In this document: piece by piece, positions 6,954-15,710 of the stretch
How positions within the stretch are numbered: the first letter of the stretch is position 1
How the letters are laid out: every line of letters starts with the position of its first letter
Assembly (NCBI RefSeq): GCF_001043915.1
Contig: NZ_LABX01000050.1
Coordinates: 1 to 52,909, forward strand
Reading direction: 5' to 3'
DNA from: Methylobacterium aquaticum
GTDB lineage: Bacteria; Pseudomonadota; Alphaproteobacteria; Rhizobiales; Beijerinckiaceae
DNA: 52,909 nt
The notes under the pieces: model-generated
The model's input: the letters and a program-made list of their open reading frames with translations, nothing else
Told to the model about the DNA's origin: nothing
The model's database searches: none
Translations under genes and position numbers: made by a program

Positions 6954-8652
6954 ACACACGGTCGGATCGCGCATCGGCTGCCGGCTCCGCCCCCGTCGCC
7001 ATGGGCTCCAGCGTCCCCCGATAGGCGACGATCAATCCGACGAGCGGCACCCGGATCGTGACGTCGAAGGCGAACCGGCCGTCGCTCTCCGTCTCCACGC
7101 TCTCGCCCACCGGCAGCAGCACGCCCGGCATCGGAACGCCGAGGAGCGACCATCGCCGGGGCACGAACCGCAGCCGCGCCCCGTCCCGGACGAGGGCGAG
7201 CGAGATGGCCACGATGCCGAACCGCTCGACCAGCAGGTATCGGTCCCGTCCGGTTCCGGCCGCGTGGACCGATGCGAAGGTCCGGCCGCCGATGGTCCTC
7301 GTCCATCGCTCGCCCCCCGCCTCCGGCGCGAAGGAGACCGTGACGGGAGCGCTCCGGGCCGTCTCCGGGAAGCCGATCAGGGCACAGAGGAGGCGGGCGA
7401 CGAGACCGCGCCCCCGCGTCACGGTGGCGGACCCTGTCCAGCGGCGCAGCCCCGTGCCGTCGTGCAGCGCCCGGACCCGCGCGGGCAGTGCATCGAAGGC
7501 GGCGCCGAGCAGGTCGCGATAGAGCGGGCCGCCGCCCGCCTCGTCCCGGAACCCGAAGACGATCGCCCGGCGCGCGAACGCCGCCGCGTAATCCTCCAGC
7601 TCCAGGGCACGGACGGCCGGCCGGGCCCCGGGCGCGGGCCGCTCCCCATCGCGCCACTTGCGGATCAGCGCCTCGATCGCCATCGCGGGGATCAGCGGGC
7701 CGTCATCGCCCTCGGCGAGGAGGTGCCAGCTGCGCACGACCTCGCGCCCCTCGGCGCGTCCCCGCACGGACAGGATCATGCCGCCGCGATGCTCGCCGAA
7801 CCGCAGCCGGTTCAGCACCGCATGGAACAGGCCCGCGCAGGGCGTGAGCGCCGGCCCTCCGAACCGCGCCCGCGCCATGGCCAGGAGCATGAGCATCCGG
7901 TGCAGCGATTCGGGCACCGGGCCGGCCCCCATCCAGATGTCGGTCATCGCGGGATGCTCGGGTGGGAGAACCCGCAGGTCCGGCACGTCGACCAAAGAGA
8001 AAAGCCGGCTGCGCAGGGGCAGGTGCCCCGGAACCGCGACCGTGAAGCGACGGCTCTCGGCGAGGCCCGGGGCCTCGCTCGGCCGGCCGCCACGCAGCAG
8101 CCGGACCGGACCGCCGGCATAGCCCACAACAGCCCGCACGACGTTGACGCCGACCCCTGCATAGGGCGAGGGGGCGATGCCGCCCTCGACCGACCGGATC
8201 TCCATCCCCACCGCCATGCGGCGCAGGACGGCGGCGGTGAGCACCGGAAAACTGCTGACACCGGACAGGATCGCGATGCCCGCGGCCTTCGCCCGCGCGT
8301 CGAACCGGGACACGCCGAAAACGAAATCTGCCCCATCGGCAAAGTCGAGATAATCGACGCCGGCCGCGAGGCATGCCTCGATCACGCGGTACGGCTCGGC
8401 GCCGTAATCCTGGAACGGACCCGAGGCATCCACCACCAGGTCCGGTCGCCGGGCCCGAAGCGCCCCGGCAATGTCCGCCCGGTCGAGGGCGAGCGGCTCC
8501 ACCCGCGCCACCCCGCGATAGGCCGCGCAGAACGCCTTGGCCCGTTCGAGGCTGCGGCCAGCGATGACGAGGTCGAGGCCGCGGACGTCTTGCAGGAGCT
8601 GGACGAGCCGTCCGCCGAAGACCCCGTATCCCCCCAGGATCAGAACGCGCAT
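6949..8652 (-). CDS. Saccharopine-dehydrogenase-like NAD(P)-binding protein with C-terminal DUF4166
   Basis: A 567-residue protein. The N-terminus carries a Rossmann motif (GGYGVFGGRL, residues 6-15) and continues as a saccharopine-dehydrogenase-like fold (DLVVDASGPFQ, CLAAGVDYLDFADG). The last roughly 180 residues match the layout of DUF4166, which is often fused to or found beside this fold. A longer upstream reading frame exists, but it overlaps the DCC protein; ATG 8652 starts exactly at the beta strand preceding the Rossmann turn. The DCC gene lies 55 bp upstream on the same strand. The reaction is unknown. Confidence 0.85.
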   Translation of the reverse strand: MRVLILGGYGVFGGRLVQLLQDVRGLDLVIAGRSLERAKAFCAAYRGVARVEPLALDRADIAGALRARRPDLVVDASGPFQDYGAEPYRVIEACLAAGVDYLDFADGADFVFGVSRFDARAKAAGIAILSGVSSFPVLTAAVLRRMAVGMEIRSVEGGIAPSPYAGVGVNVVRAVVGYAGGPVRLLRGGRPSEAPGLAESRRFTVAVPGHLPLRSRLFSLVDVPDLRVLPPEHPAMTDIWMGAGPVPESLHRMLMLLAMARARFGGPALTPCAGLFHAVLNRLRFGEHRGGMILSVRGRAEGREVVRSWHLLAEGDDGPLIPAMAIEALIRKWRDGERPAPGARPAVRALELEDYAAAFARRAIVFGFRDEAGGGPLYRDLLGAAFDALPARVRALHDGTGLRRWTGSATVTRGRGLVARLLCALIGFPETARSAPVTVSFAPEAGGERWTRTIGGRTFASVHAAGTGRDRYLLVERFGIVAISLALVRDGARLRFVPRRWSLLGVPMPGVLLPVGESVETESDGRFAFDVTIRVPLVGLIVAYRGTLEPMATGAEPAADARSDRVS

Positions 8653-8707
8653 CGACGGGTCGTCCCGGCCGGGCGTGGGATCGGGGCGAGGATCGTTCGC
8701 GGTCCCG

Positions 8708-9133
8708 TCACAGGATGCGGTCCCGATACCGCTCGGGCGCGACCCAGCACGTGTCGCGCCGGCCGAACAGGCGATAGCGGTTCCGCGCGACGAGGCGGTA
8801 GACGGGGTCGCGCAAGCCCGCCGGCACGATGCGGAAGACCCGGGCCAGATTCCAGGGAAAGCCGAGGCCCTCGGCGATGGCGAGGACCGCGTCGCTGTCC
8901 CGGCGCATCCGGTCGCTGTCGACGACGAGAAGGCTCGTCGGATCCTCCGGGTCCATGCCGTGTCGCCGGCAGAGGGACTGGCCAATGGCGCTCTGCATCG
9001 CGGCGAGGCGGAACCTCGCGGTGCGGTCCCGTTCCAGAACGAACCGGGCGCTGGCCGAACACAGCACGCATTCGGCATCGAACAGGATGATGGGGCCGGC
9101 GGACGCCGGCGCCGTGCGGGCTGCTGTCGTCAT
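8708..9133 (-). CDS. DCC-family thiol-disulfide oxidoreductase (DUF393)
   Basis: A 141-residue thioredoxin-like protein. The family motif DxxCxxC is present as D19-A-E-C22-V-L-C25. Later conserved features are the QS segment near residue 47 and the C-terminal YRLVARNRYRLFG stretch, all usual for DCC proteins. It is predicted to act in a thiol redox reaction; substrates of the family are poorly known. It precedes the saccharopine-dehydrogenase-like gene with a 55-bp gap, an arrangement that suggests one transcription unit. Confidence 0.88.
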   Translation of the reverse strand: MTTAARTAPASAGPIILFDAECVLCSASARFVLERDRTARFRLAAMQSAIGQSLCRRHGMDPEDPTSLLVVDSDRMRRDSDAVLAIAEGLGFPWNLARVFRIVPAGLRDPVYRLVARNRYRLFGRRDTCWVAPERYRDRIL

Positions 9134-9181
9134 GCCACGATCGTAGCCGATTGCTCCGGCTCACGAGAAGCGCGCGTCATA

Positions 9182-9309
9182 CGAAATCCGATTGAGTGCT
9201 TCGCAAGGCGGATTTCGGCTTCGCTCAGGCGCCGCGCGGGCTTGTGATGCGAAATCCGATTGAGTGCTTCGCAAGGCGGATGTCGGCTTCGCTCAGGCGC
9301 CGCGCGGGC
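9182..9309. repeat. Tandem duplication of a 60-bp hairpin unit, period 68 bp
   Basis: Copies at 9182-9241 and 9250-9309 differ at one base in 60. Each begins with CGAAATCCG, which pairs with CGGATTTCG about 20 bp later in copy 1; copy 2 has one mismatch in the stem. Each copy ends with the last codons and stop of the small gene at 9293-9592, so the duplication copied the gene's tail together with a downstream hairpin. Confidence 0.85.
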
Positions 9310-9592
9310 CGCGCTTGGCGGCGGGCTTCTTCCGGCGGGGTTTCGCGGCCGGCTCGGGTTCGGGGGCGGGCTCCGGCTCGCGCACCGGCTCGGGGCCGCG
9401 CGCCTCGCGGGTGATCATCTCCACCATGCTCTGCGGCAGGCGGACGAAATGGCCGGTGCCGTGGCCGGACCGGTCGAGGATCTCGGCGAAGACGGGCTTG
9501 TGCGGCTCGTGCCCGGCCTCGCCGAGCGCGCAGGGGCGGCGCGGCAGGGCGCTCAGCTTCGCGGCGAGTTCCTTCGGCACCAGTGCGTTCAC
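9293..9592 (-). CDS. Small hypothetical protein with basic/proline-rich tail
   Basis: A 99-residue product starting at GTG 9592 behind a GGGAGGG ribosome site. Residues 1-60 form a compact part with FAEILDRSGHGTGHFVRLP; the last 35 residues are first Pro/Glu-rich and then Lys/Arg-rich (KPRRKKPAAKRG), as in some nucleic-acid-binding tails. I recognise no family. The stop codon lies inside the tandem duplication at 9182-9309. Confidence 0.55.
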   Translation of the reverse strand: MNALVPKELAAKLSALPRRPCALGEAGHEPHKPVFAEILDRSGHGTGHFVRLPQSMVEMITREARGPEPVREPEPAPEPEPAAKPRRKKPAAKRGPRGA

Positions 9593-9684
9593 GCCTCACC
9601 CTCCCGTCGGCCGGACGAGGAGGAGATGTAGGACCCGCAGGGTTAACGATCGGCTGCCGCCTGCGCCGGAGCGGCGTGTGGGCC

Positions 9685-10668
9685 TTAGACGGCGCGGGCC
9701 CCGACGACGGCCGACGCGCCCGTGAAGGCGCCATAGGAACGGCGCAGGAGGGCCCCGTCGAGGGCGTGGCCGATCAGGACCAGGCGGGTACGGGCGGTGC
9801 CGTCGGGCCAAGCGGGCAGGTGCCGCGGCGGATGGACGAGGTGCTGCACGCCCTGGACCACCACCGGCGTGGCGACGCCCGCGACCGCCACCAGGCCCTT
9901 GAGGCGCAGGATCCGGGCGCCGTGCCGGTTGAGCAGCATGCCGAGCCAGAGCCCGAACCGGGTCCAGTCCACCGGCCCGCTCTCGATCGTCACCGCCCCG
10001 ACCGGGCCGTGCGACGCCGCCGGGACCTCGGCGCAGAGCCAGCGCCGGGCGCTCCCCTGACCGGTCGGGTCGTCGGTGAGGAGGGCGGATTCCGGCTCGT
10101 CGTCGAGGGTGAGATCGGTGACCGGGGCGACGGGATTGAGCGCGGCGAGCTGCGCGCGCAGGGACGCGATGGCCTCGGGCTCCGCCAGGTCGGTCTTCGA
10201 CAGGATCAGCCGGTCGGCGCAGGCCACTTGGCGCACGGCCTCCGCGTGGGCATCGAGGGTGCGGGCACCGTTCACCGCGTCGACCACCGTGACGATGCTC
10301 CCCACCGCGAAGGCGTGACGCAGGACCGGGTCGGCCACCAGGGTGGCGATGGCAGGGCCCGGATCGGCAAGGCCGGTGGTCTCGATCACCACCCGGCGAA
10401 ACGCCGGCACCAGGCCGCGCCGGCGGCGATCGTGCAGGTCGATCAGCGCCGCCTTCAGGTCGCCGCGGATGCCGCAGCAGACGCAGCCGCCGCGCAGCAG
10501 CGCGACCTCGCCCTGCACAGGCTCGACCAGCAGGTGGTCGAGCCCGACCTCGCCGAACTCGTTGATCAGGACCGCGGTATCGCGCAGGTCCGGCCGGCGG
10601 AGCAGGCGGGCGAGCAGAGCGGTCTTGCCGGCGCCGAGGAAGCCGGTGAGCAGGGTGACGGGGGTCAC
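9685..10668 (-). CDS. CobW/COG0523-family GTPase, probable metallochaperone
   Basis: A 327-residue G3E GTPase that would insert or deliver a metal at the cost of GTP. Walker A is GFLGAGKT (residues 9-16), the metal-binding CxCC motif is C62-V-C64-C65, ETTGLADP follows in the switch region, and SKTDL replaces NKxD. The C-terminal CobW domain (about 215-320) is present. It begins with GTG 10668, overlapping the stop of the upstream CxxC protein by 4 bp. It is the third gene of the run pgdA-like, CxxC protein, cobW-like. Which metal and client it serves is unknown; the metal-dependent deacetylase next door is an obvious candidate. Confidence 0.9.
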   Translation of the reverse strand: MTPVTLLTGFLGAGKTALLARLLRRPDLRDTAVLINEFGEVGLDHLLVEPVQGEVALLRGGCVCCGIRGDLKAALIDLHDRRRRGLVPAFRRVVIETTGLADPGPAIATLVADPVLRHAFAVGSIVTVVDAVNGARTLDAHAEAVRQVACADRLILSKTDLAEPEAIASLRAQLAALNPVAPVTDLTLDDEPESALLTDDPTGQGSARRWLCAEVPAASHGPVGAVTIESGPVDWTRFGLWLGMLLNRHGARILRLKGLVAVAGVATPVVVQGVQHLVHPPRHLPAWPDGTARTRLVLIGHALDGALLRRSYGAFTGASAVVGARAV

Positions 10669-10958
10669 GCTTTCGCCTCGAGCGCCGCGATGACCGCCGG
10701 GTCGAGGGGATCGCAGGATCGCCCGGTCAGGCGCTCCGCCACCGGCCACAGCGCACCGAGATGATCGACCACCGCGCTGCGCCCGGTGCGGCCCGAGAGC
10801 GTGTAGCGGTCGGCCCAGGCGGCGAGGTGCAACCCGTAGAGGCCGAGCACCCGGTTGGCGGCGGAGGCCCGGGCCCGGCGCTCGGCCTGCGGCGTGCCGC
10901 TCCGCACGCCGTCGCTCCAATGGTCGGGCGCCCCGAAGGCGCCGCATAGGCCGCACAT
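10665..10958 (-). CDS. Small CxxC protein between deacetylase and CobW GTPase
   Basis: A 97-residue protein beginning MCGLCGAFG, so C2 and C5 form a CxxC motif at the very N-terminus. The remaining chain is helical and Arg-rich with no other Cys pair apart from one Cys near residue 82. The stop overlaps the GTG of the CobW gene by 4 bp and the start lies 18 bp after the deacetylase gene, so translation is probably coupled. I do not recognise a named family; a metal-handling role is inferred from the Cys pair and neighbours. Confidence 0.7.
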   Translation of the reverse strand: MCGLCGAFGAPDHWSDGVRSGTPQAERRARASAANRVLGLYGLHLAAWADRYTLSGRTGRSAVVDHLGALWPVAERLTGRSCDPLDPAVIAALEAKA

Positions 10959-10976
10959 CGGTTCAGGAGCCCGGGC

Positions 10977-11876
10977 TCAGGATTCCGGCCGCGCCGGGCC
11001 CTCGAACGGGAAGCGCGTCGCAAAATCCTCGGCGATCGTCTCCATCGTCACGAAGCGTACGCCGTCATGGGCCTTGAGGTGCTGGAACAGCCGCTCATGC
11101 ATCTGGAGCACGTGCGGCTTGCCCGACACGTCGGGATGGATGGTGATCGGGAAGACGGCATACTCGTAGTTGGCGTAGACCCAGTCGAACTGGTCGCGCC
11201 ACATCTGCTCGATGTCGCGCGGATTGACGAAGCCGTGGCTGTTGGGCGCCGCCTTGACGAACATCATCGGCGGCAGGTCGTCGAGGGTCCAGGAGGCCGG
11301 GATCTCGATCAGCGGGGTCTCGGTGCCGTGCTCGAAGGGCCGCATCCAGGTCGAGGGATGTTGGGAATAGTCGATCTTGGTCCAGGATTCGCCGACCCGC
11401 ACGTAATAGGGGTGGTGGTCGTTGTGCATCAGCGAGTGGTCGTAGCGGATGCCCTTCTTCTGGAGCAGCTCGTTGGTCTTCGGCCCGAACTCCCACCAGG
11501 GCGCGACGTAGCCGCGCGGCGGCTTGCCGGCGAGGTCGGTGATGAGCCCGACGCACTTGTCGAAGATCGCCTCCTCCTGCTCGGGCGTCATCGCGATCGG
11601 GTTCTCATGGCTGTAGCCGTGCATCCCGATCTCGTGCCCGGCCGCGGCCACGGCCTTCATCTCCTCCGGGAAGGTCTCGATCGAGTGGCCGGGGATGAAC
11701 CAGGTCGTCTCGATGCCCCAGCGGGCGAACATCCGCAGCAGCCGCGGCGTCCCGACCTTGCCGGCGAACACGCCCCGGGAGATGTCGCAGGGACTGTCCT
11801 CGCCGCCATAGGAGCCGAGCCAGCCCGCCACCGCGTCGACGTCCACCCCGTAGGACACGAAGATCTGTTTTGCCAT
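10977..11876 (-). CDS. Polysaccharide deacetylase, PgdA-like (NodB fold)
   Basis: A 299-residue cytosolic NodB-fold hydrolase. It follows Helicobacter pylori PgdA closely from memory, including the [20 protein letters not shown] start and the same numbering of the metal triad D14, H86 and H90 (residues 81-90 read [10 protein letters not shown]). APWWEFGP and [13 protein letters not shown] are further conserved blocks. In H. pylori the enzyme deacetylates peptidoglycan; relatives act on cyclic amides, so the substrate here is open. The ATG at 11876 is chosen because it matches the PgdA N-terminus; the frame extends further upstream without family support. It is the first gene of a three-gene minus-strand unit. 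Confidence 0.88.
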   Translation of the reverse strand: MAKQIFVSYGVDVDAVAGWLGSYGGEDSPCDISRGVFAGKVGTPRLLRMFARWGIETTWFIPGHSIETFPEEMKAVAAAGHEIGMHGYSHENPIAMTPEQEEAIFDKCVGLITDLAGKPPRGYVAPWWEFGPKTNELLQKKGIRYDHSLMHNDHHPYYVRVGESWTKIDYSQHPSTWMRPFEHGTETPLIEIPASWTLDDLPPMMFVKAAPNSHGFVNPRDIEQMWRDQFDWVYANYEYAVFPITIHPDVSGKPHVLQMHERLFQHLKAHDGVRFVTMETIAEDFATRFPFEGPARPES

Positions 11877-12004
11877 TCCGGCCTCCCCGCCTGCGGGGTC
11901 ATCTGACAACCGGCGGCGCCCAGGGGTCAACCCGCCTCCGACGGCCGAGCCGCCACGAAACCGGTTGACCGGGCCCCGCCGATTCCCTAGAGCGTTGACC
12001 CACA

Positions 12005-12096
12005 GGAGACGTGGCCGAGCGGCTGAAGGCACTCGTTTGCTAAATGAGCAAGCCCCGAAAGGGGCTTCGAGGGTTCGAATCCCTCCGTCTCCGCCA
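12005..12096 (+). tRNA. tRNA-Ser (GCU anticodon)
   Basis: Acceptor arms GGAGACG and CGTCTCC pair fully, and CCA is encoded. The anticodon loop TTTGCTAAA reads GCT. A long variable arm (AAGCCCCGAAAGGGGCTT) and the GGGTTCGAATCCC T-arm are those of a class II serine tRNA. A decayed insertion sequence begins about 220 bp downstream. Confidence 0.97.
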
Positions 12097-12379
12097 TCCA
12101 GCGCTTAAGCGGCCGGAAAGCAAATATCGCCATGTGGCTCAAGGGTAGGACGCTTCAGCCTCCCCTGCATGAGCACTACATGCATCGGTTTCCACATGTG
12201 AAGCGAAGTCATCGTTCCGGAAACAGGATCTATGTCCGGCGCGACCCCTTGGCCGTTCAGGCGATCACCGGCCGAACGTTCTTCGAACGCTCACTGCGAA
12301 CCTCGGACCAACGCCGTATTGAACCGCTCGGGGTTTTTCGGAGGCTGATTGGCTTGGGTCAGGCCGCCAAGGCTTGGTC

Positions 12380-12960
12380 ACCAGCGTGAGCATGATCGCG
12401 CGCGTCGGCCTCGGCGGGAGGGACGTTGCCGATCGGCGCGAGGCAGCGACGGTGGTTGTACCAGACGACCCACTCCAAGGGGGCGCACTCGACGGCCTCG
12501 AAGGAGCGCCACGGCCCGCGCCGCGATGGATCACCTCCGCCTCGAACAAGCCGTTGATCGTCTCCGCCAAGGCGTTGCCGTCGCTGTCATCGACGGCTCG
12601 ATGGCCGCTCCGGCCAGGCGCTCGGTGTACGGCAGAGCTAAGTATTGCGAGCTGCGATCCGAGTGATGCACCAGTCCGCGGCCTTGGACAGGGCCGCGCC
12701 ACTCTGCATCGAGCGCCCACGATCCCCTCCCGAGCCAGTTGCCGCCAGATCTTGCGCATGCCGTAGACGCAGAAATTCGCCTCGAACACACGTCTGATCT
12801 CGATCATCAACGCGGCGCCGCTGCGAGCACGAACTGGTTGCTTGTCGGGGTCGATAGGCGGGGCAGCGCGCAGGTAGTCGGTCGGCGGGGCGATCGGCAG
12901 CACCCTGCAGATCGGCCACATCCTGAGGCTCTCGAAGGACGACCCCGTGGACGGCTCGAT
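12380..12960 (-). pseudogene. IS3-family transposase orfB remnant
   Basis: Pieces of the integrase-type transposase are spread over several frames. The N-terminal part (VLPIAPPTDYL, IRRVFEANFCVYG) is followed after a few residues by the C-terminal catalytic part (HHSDRSSQY, NALAETINGLFE). The segment holding the first catalytic Asp and much of the core is missing, and further frameshifts follow. It cannot encode an active enzyme. Confidence 0.8.
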
Positions 12961-12978
12961 GATCGTCGATGACGCTGA

Positions 12979-13304
12979 TCATGGCCGCGACCGGCGGTCG
13001 AACTCGGCACAAGCAAAATACGCGCTGGCCTTGCACAGGATCTCGTTGGCCTGGCGCAGCTCGCGGTTCTCCCGCTCGAGCGCCTTGATCCGCTCGCGCT
13101 CGTCCGTCGTCTGGCCAGGTGGCACACCTTGATCGCCTCGGACTGGCGCACCCAGCTCCTCAGCGTCCCGCCCGATCAGCCGATCTTGGCCGCGATCGGC
13201 TGGATCGCCGACCACGGCGAGCCGTGCTCACCCTCATGGTCGCGCACCATCCGCACGGAACGCTCGCGCACCTCAGAAGAATGCGGCGCTGCTCGCTTCG
13301 TCAT
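12979..13304 (-). pseudogene. IS3-family transposase orfA remnant, frameshifted
   Basis: ATG 13304 opens a helix-turn-helix reading frame ([20 protein letters not shown]) that ends early at AAKIG because bases are lost where relatives continue. The leucine-zipper half resumes in another frame as [18 protein letters not shown]. This identifies the IS3 group but leaves the gene broken. Confidence 0.8.
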
Positions 13305-13408
13305 GGCTCCATCCTCTCAGAAGTTGGAGCCTCCGGAAAACCCAGGGCGGTTCACTGAGGGTGGTGAGCGGGGATCTCGCGCCCGATCTTGTCGGTCGAT
13401 CTCGCACG

Positions 13409-14011
13409 TTACTTGCACTCCTCGCGAGTGCGCTTCATCGCCTCGCCGAAGCCGTCGAGGGCATATTCGTCGGTCGAGGTGTTGCCGCGCTGCGAGACGG
13501 CCTTGATGACGACCTTCTTGCCCCGGGCCATCTCGGCGACGACCTTGCTCTCGTCGGCTGGGTTCTGCACCCAGGCATTGGCGCCCTTCACCACCAGCGC
13601 GTAGCGCGCCGGACCGATCGCCAGGCTCGGATCGGAGGCGCTGGAGGCGGGGGTCGGCACCGCGCCGTTGGCCGCCGCGGTGGTGGTCGTCTGGCTGGTG
13701 CCGGGCTTGGGCGCGAAGCCCAGCATCACCGCGACCTCGTTGTTGACCTTCTCGCCCTTGCGCACGGTGACGAAGAGATAGGCCGGATCGCGCTTGAGGT
13801 TTTTCGGGAGACGCACCTGCGGCTGGCTGATCGCGTAACAAATCCGCGACTTGCCCTCGCCCGCGGCAAAGACGTTCCAGTCGCCGAAAGTGCCGATGGG
13901 ACTGGCCTGGAGGCTCGCGGGCGCGGCCTCCGCCTTCGGCTTCGGCTTGGCAGCGGCGGGCAGGACGAGGGCGAACAGGCCGAGAGCGGCGAGGAGGGAT
14001 GCGCGAGTCAT
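13409..14011 (-). CDS. Invasion-associated locus B (IalB)-family exported protein
   Basis: A 200-residue periplasmic protein with a signal peptide (about 1-21, cleavage after AAA). The mature part begins with a Lys/Pro/Ala-rich linker and then GTFGDWNVFAAGEGKSRICYA, the signature start of the IalB fold. A low-complexity insert (TTTTAAANGAVPTPASSAS) interrupts the domain at about residues 107-125. IalB proteins are common in Hyphomicrobiales; they are named for Bartonella invasion, but in non-pathogens the role is not defined. Confidence 0.85.
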   Translation of the reverse strand: MTRASLLAALGLFALVLPAAAKPKPKAEAAPASLQASPIGTFGDWNVFAAGEGKSRICYAISQPQVRLPKNLKRDPAYLFVTVRKGEKVNNEVAVMLGFAPKPGTSQTTTTAAANGAVPTPASSASDPSLAIGPARYALVVKGANAWVQNPADESKVVAEMARGKKVVIKAVSQRGNTSTDEYALDGFGEAMKRTREECK

Positions 14012-14185
14012 GCGGGCACTCTAGTCGCGGGGGCTGCGCTTGCCCACCCGATTGCCGGAAAATGCGGCGGAATCAGTGGGCTACGCACACGCTCCGACGA
14101 ATTGCTGCGGTGCAGGAATGACCCGCGGCCGGCGGTGGGGCATGGTCGCCCCGAGGAAACGCACGCGAGAGGCCGCGAAGGTCGC

Positions 14186-15244
14186 ATGACTGCCCCATCC
14201 CCGTCGGACCTGCCCGAGACCATTCCGGTGCGCGAGGCGCACCGCTTCCCGACCGAGGCGCTGGAGGCGTTCCTCGCCCGGCAGGGGCTGGGGCGGCTGA
14301 CCGAGCTGCGCCAGATGCGCGGTGGGCAATCGAACCCGACCTTCCTGGTGATGGCCGAGGCCGGCGAGTACGTGCTGCGCAAGCAGCCGCCGGGCAAGCT
14401 GCTGCCCTCCGCCCACGCCGTCGACCGGGAATTCCGGGTGTTGCAGGCTTTGTCGCGCACCGACGTGCCGGTGCCGCAGGCGGTGGCCTATTGCGCCGAT
14501 CCGGCGGTGATCGGCACGCCGTTCTACCTGATGGAGCGGCTGCACGGCCGGGTGTTCTGGGACCCGATGCTGCCGGAGCTGCCGCGCGAGGAACGGGCGG
14601 GCATCTATGACGGGATGAACGAGGCGTTGGCGCGCCTCCACCTGGTCGAGCCTACGGCGATCGGCCTTGCCGATTTCGGCCGTGCCGGCAACTACTTCCA
14701 GCGCCAGACCGAGCGCTGGTCGAAGCAGTGGGTCGCCTCGAAGACCCGCGAGAACGCGGCGATCGACCGCCTCGCCGAATGGCTGCCGGCCCATATCCCG
14801 GCCGACAGCGACGAGACCCGGATCGTCCACGGCGATTTCCGCCTCGACAACATGATCTTCCACAAGACCGAGCCCCGGGTGATCGGCATCATCGACTGGG
14901 AGCTGGCCACCCTCGGCCATCCGCTGGCCGATCTCGGCTACAACTGCATCGCCTACAACACCGACCCCTCGGCCTATCGCGGCATGCTCGGGCGCGACCT
15001 CCAGGCGCTGGGCATCCCCACCCAGGACGAATACGTGCGCCGCTATTGCGCGCGCACCGGGCGGCGCGACGGCATCAGCCCGTTCCACGTCGCCTTCGCG
15101 CTGTTCCGCCTGGCGGTGATCCTGGAAGGCGTGCTCGCCCGCGCCCAGGCCGGCAACGCCTCCAGCGACGAGGCGAGCCAGAAGGGCGCGCTCGGCATCG
15201 CGCTTGCCGAGCGGGGCTGGCAGCTGGCCCAGGGCCGGGCTTGA
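14186..15244 (+). CDS. Phosphotransferase (APH/choline-kinase fold), ACAD10/11 kinase type
   Basis: A 352-residue kinase-fold protein. MRGGQSNPTFLV near residue 50 is the glycine-loop equivalent, HGDFRLDN (H215, D217, N222) is the catalytic loop and IDWE (D237) binds metal. This sequence type (COG3173) is the APH domain that eukaryotes fuse to acyl-CoA dehydrogenase in ACAD10/11, and whose bacterial form LvaA phosphorylates 4-hydroxyacyl-CoA in levulinate breakdown. The partner dehydrogenase could be the one at 4527-5738. The ATG at 14186 is preferred over the long upstream extension, which is antisense to the IalB gene. Confidence 0.88.
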   Translation: MTAPSPSDLPETIPVREAHRFPTEALEAFLARQGLGRLTELRQMRGGQSNPTFLVMAEAGEYVLRKQPPGKLLPSAHAVDREFRVLQALSRTDVPVPQAVAYCADPAVIGTPFYLMERLHGRVFWDPMLPELPREERAGIYDGMNEALARLHLVEPTAIGLADFGRAGNYFQRQTERWSKQWVASKTRENAAIDRLAEWLPAHIPADSDETRIVHGDFRLDNMIFHKTEPRVIGIIDWELATLGHPLADLGYNCIAYNTDPSAYRGMLGRDLQALGIPTQDEYVRRYCARTGRRDGISPFHVAFALFRLAVILEGVLARAQAGNASSDEASQKGALGIALAERGWQLAQGRA

Positions 15245-15298
15245 CGGAGGATGTTCCGCCCAAGTAACGTGCGGATCTCAGCAGAAGGACGACAGACG

Positions 15299-15340
15299 AT
15301 GGTTCGCGCACTCGCACAGATGGGGTTCCCCACGCGGTGA
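15299..15340 (+). CDS. Possible 13-residue leader peptide
   Basis: A short reading frame (MVRALAQMGFPTR) follows an AGAAGGA ribosome site. It is followed after 30 bp by a strong terminator (15370-15401) and then by the gene at 15447. This layout is that of a transcription attenuator, but there is no run of one codon that would name the signal. Confidence 0.3.
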   Translation: MVRALAQMGFPTR

Positions 15341-15369
15341 CGTGAGCGCACGCTCGATGTCTGCACGGC

Positions 15370-15401
15370 AACCCCGACGGCGCACGCCCTCGGGGTTTTT
15401 C
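15370..15401 (+). terminator. Intrinsic terminator upstream of the 15447 gene
   Basis: AACCCCGA pairs with TCGGGGTT, with an inner GGCG/CGCC extension, followed by a T-tract (TTTTTCTTT). It lies 46 bp before the ATG at 15447, so it either ends the kinase transcript or works as an attenuator. Confidence 0.8.
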
Positions 15402-15446
15402 TTTGTCCAATGATCCCTGCTGCGCATCCGCAGAAGAGGAAAGGTC

Positions 15447-15677
15447 ATGACCACGCACTACGTCCAGTGCGAGCTGTCCCGCCATCGGCTCGTGCAGGTC
15501 ACCTGGTTGCCGGAGCGCTTCGCCCGCGCCGGTGATTACGTGAAGCTGAAGGAAGAGGGCGGCTGGCAGGACGGGTGGCGGGTCGCCGCCACCTATCCGG
15601 GCGTGCGGCTCAGCCATGAGGTGCTGATGGAGCGCAGCCAGGATTACAAGCGCACCCGCGCGGCGTCGGATATCTGA
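15447..15677 (+). CDS. Small hypothetical protein
   Basis: A 76-residue soluble protein with an AGAGGAAAGG ribosome site. It contains RLVQVTWLPERFARAGDYV and GWRVAATYPGVRL, which look like a small beta-rich fold with conserved Trp. It resembles short proteins of phage-related regions in style, but I cannot assign a family. A terminator or attenuator stands directly upstream. Confidence 0.65.
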   Translation: MTTHYVQCELSRHRLVQVTWLPERFARAGDYVKLKEEGGWQDGWRVAATYPGVRLSHEVLMERSQDYKRTRAASDI

Positions 15678-15710
15678 TGCGATCGGGGCGGGCCGTCCCC
15701 GAGCGGCCCG

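Larger units (their letters stand above)
12320..13354 (-). mobile_element. Decayed IS3-family insertion sequence
   Basis: Imperfect 27-bp terminal inverted repeats (24 of 27 matching) are seen at 12320-12346 and 13328-13354, both reading TGAACCGC from outside inward. Inside, on the minus strand, lie remnants of orfA ([20 protein letters not shown]) and orfB (VYGMRKIWRQLAREG, HHSDR, NALAETINGLFEAEVIHR). The length is 1035 bp against about 1.2-1.3 kb for intact relatives. I see no clear target duplication at the edges. Confidence 0.85.

Noticed and set aside
12132..12319. Possible repeat copy containing CGGTTTCCAC near tRNA-Ser
   Set aside because: Some likeness to the double-hairpin element loop on the minus strand, but no terminal inverted repeats or paired stems.
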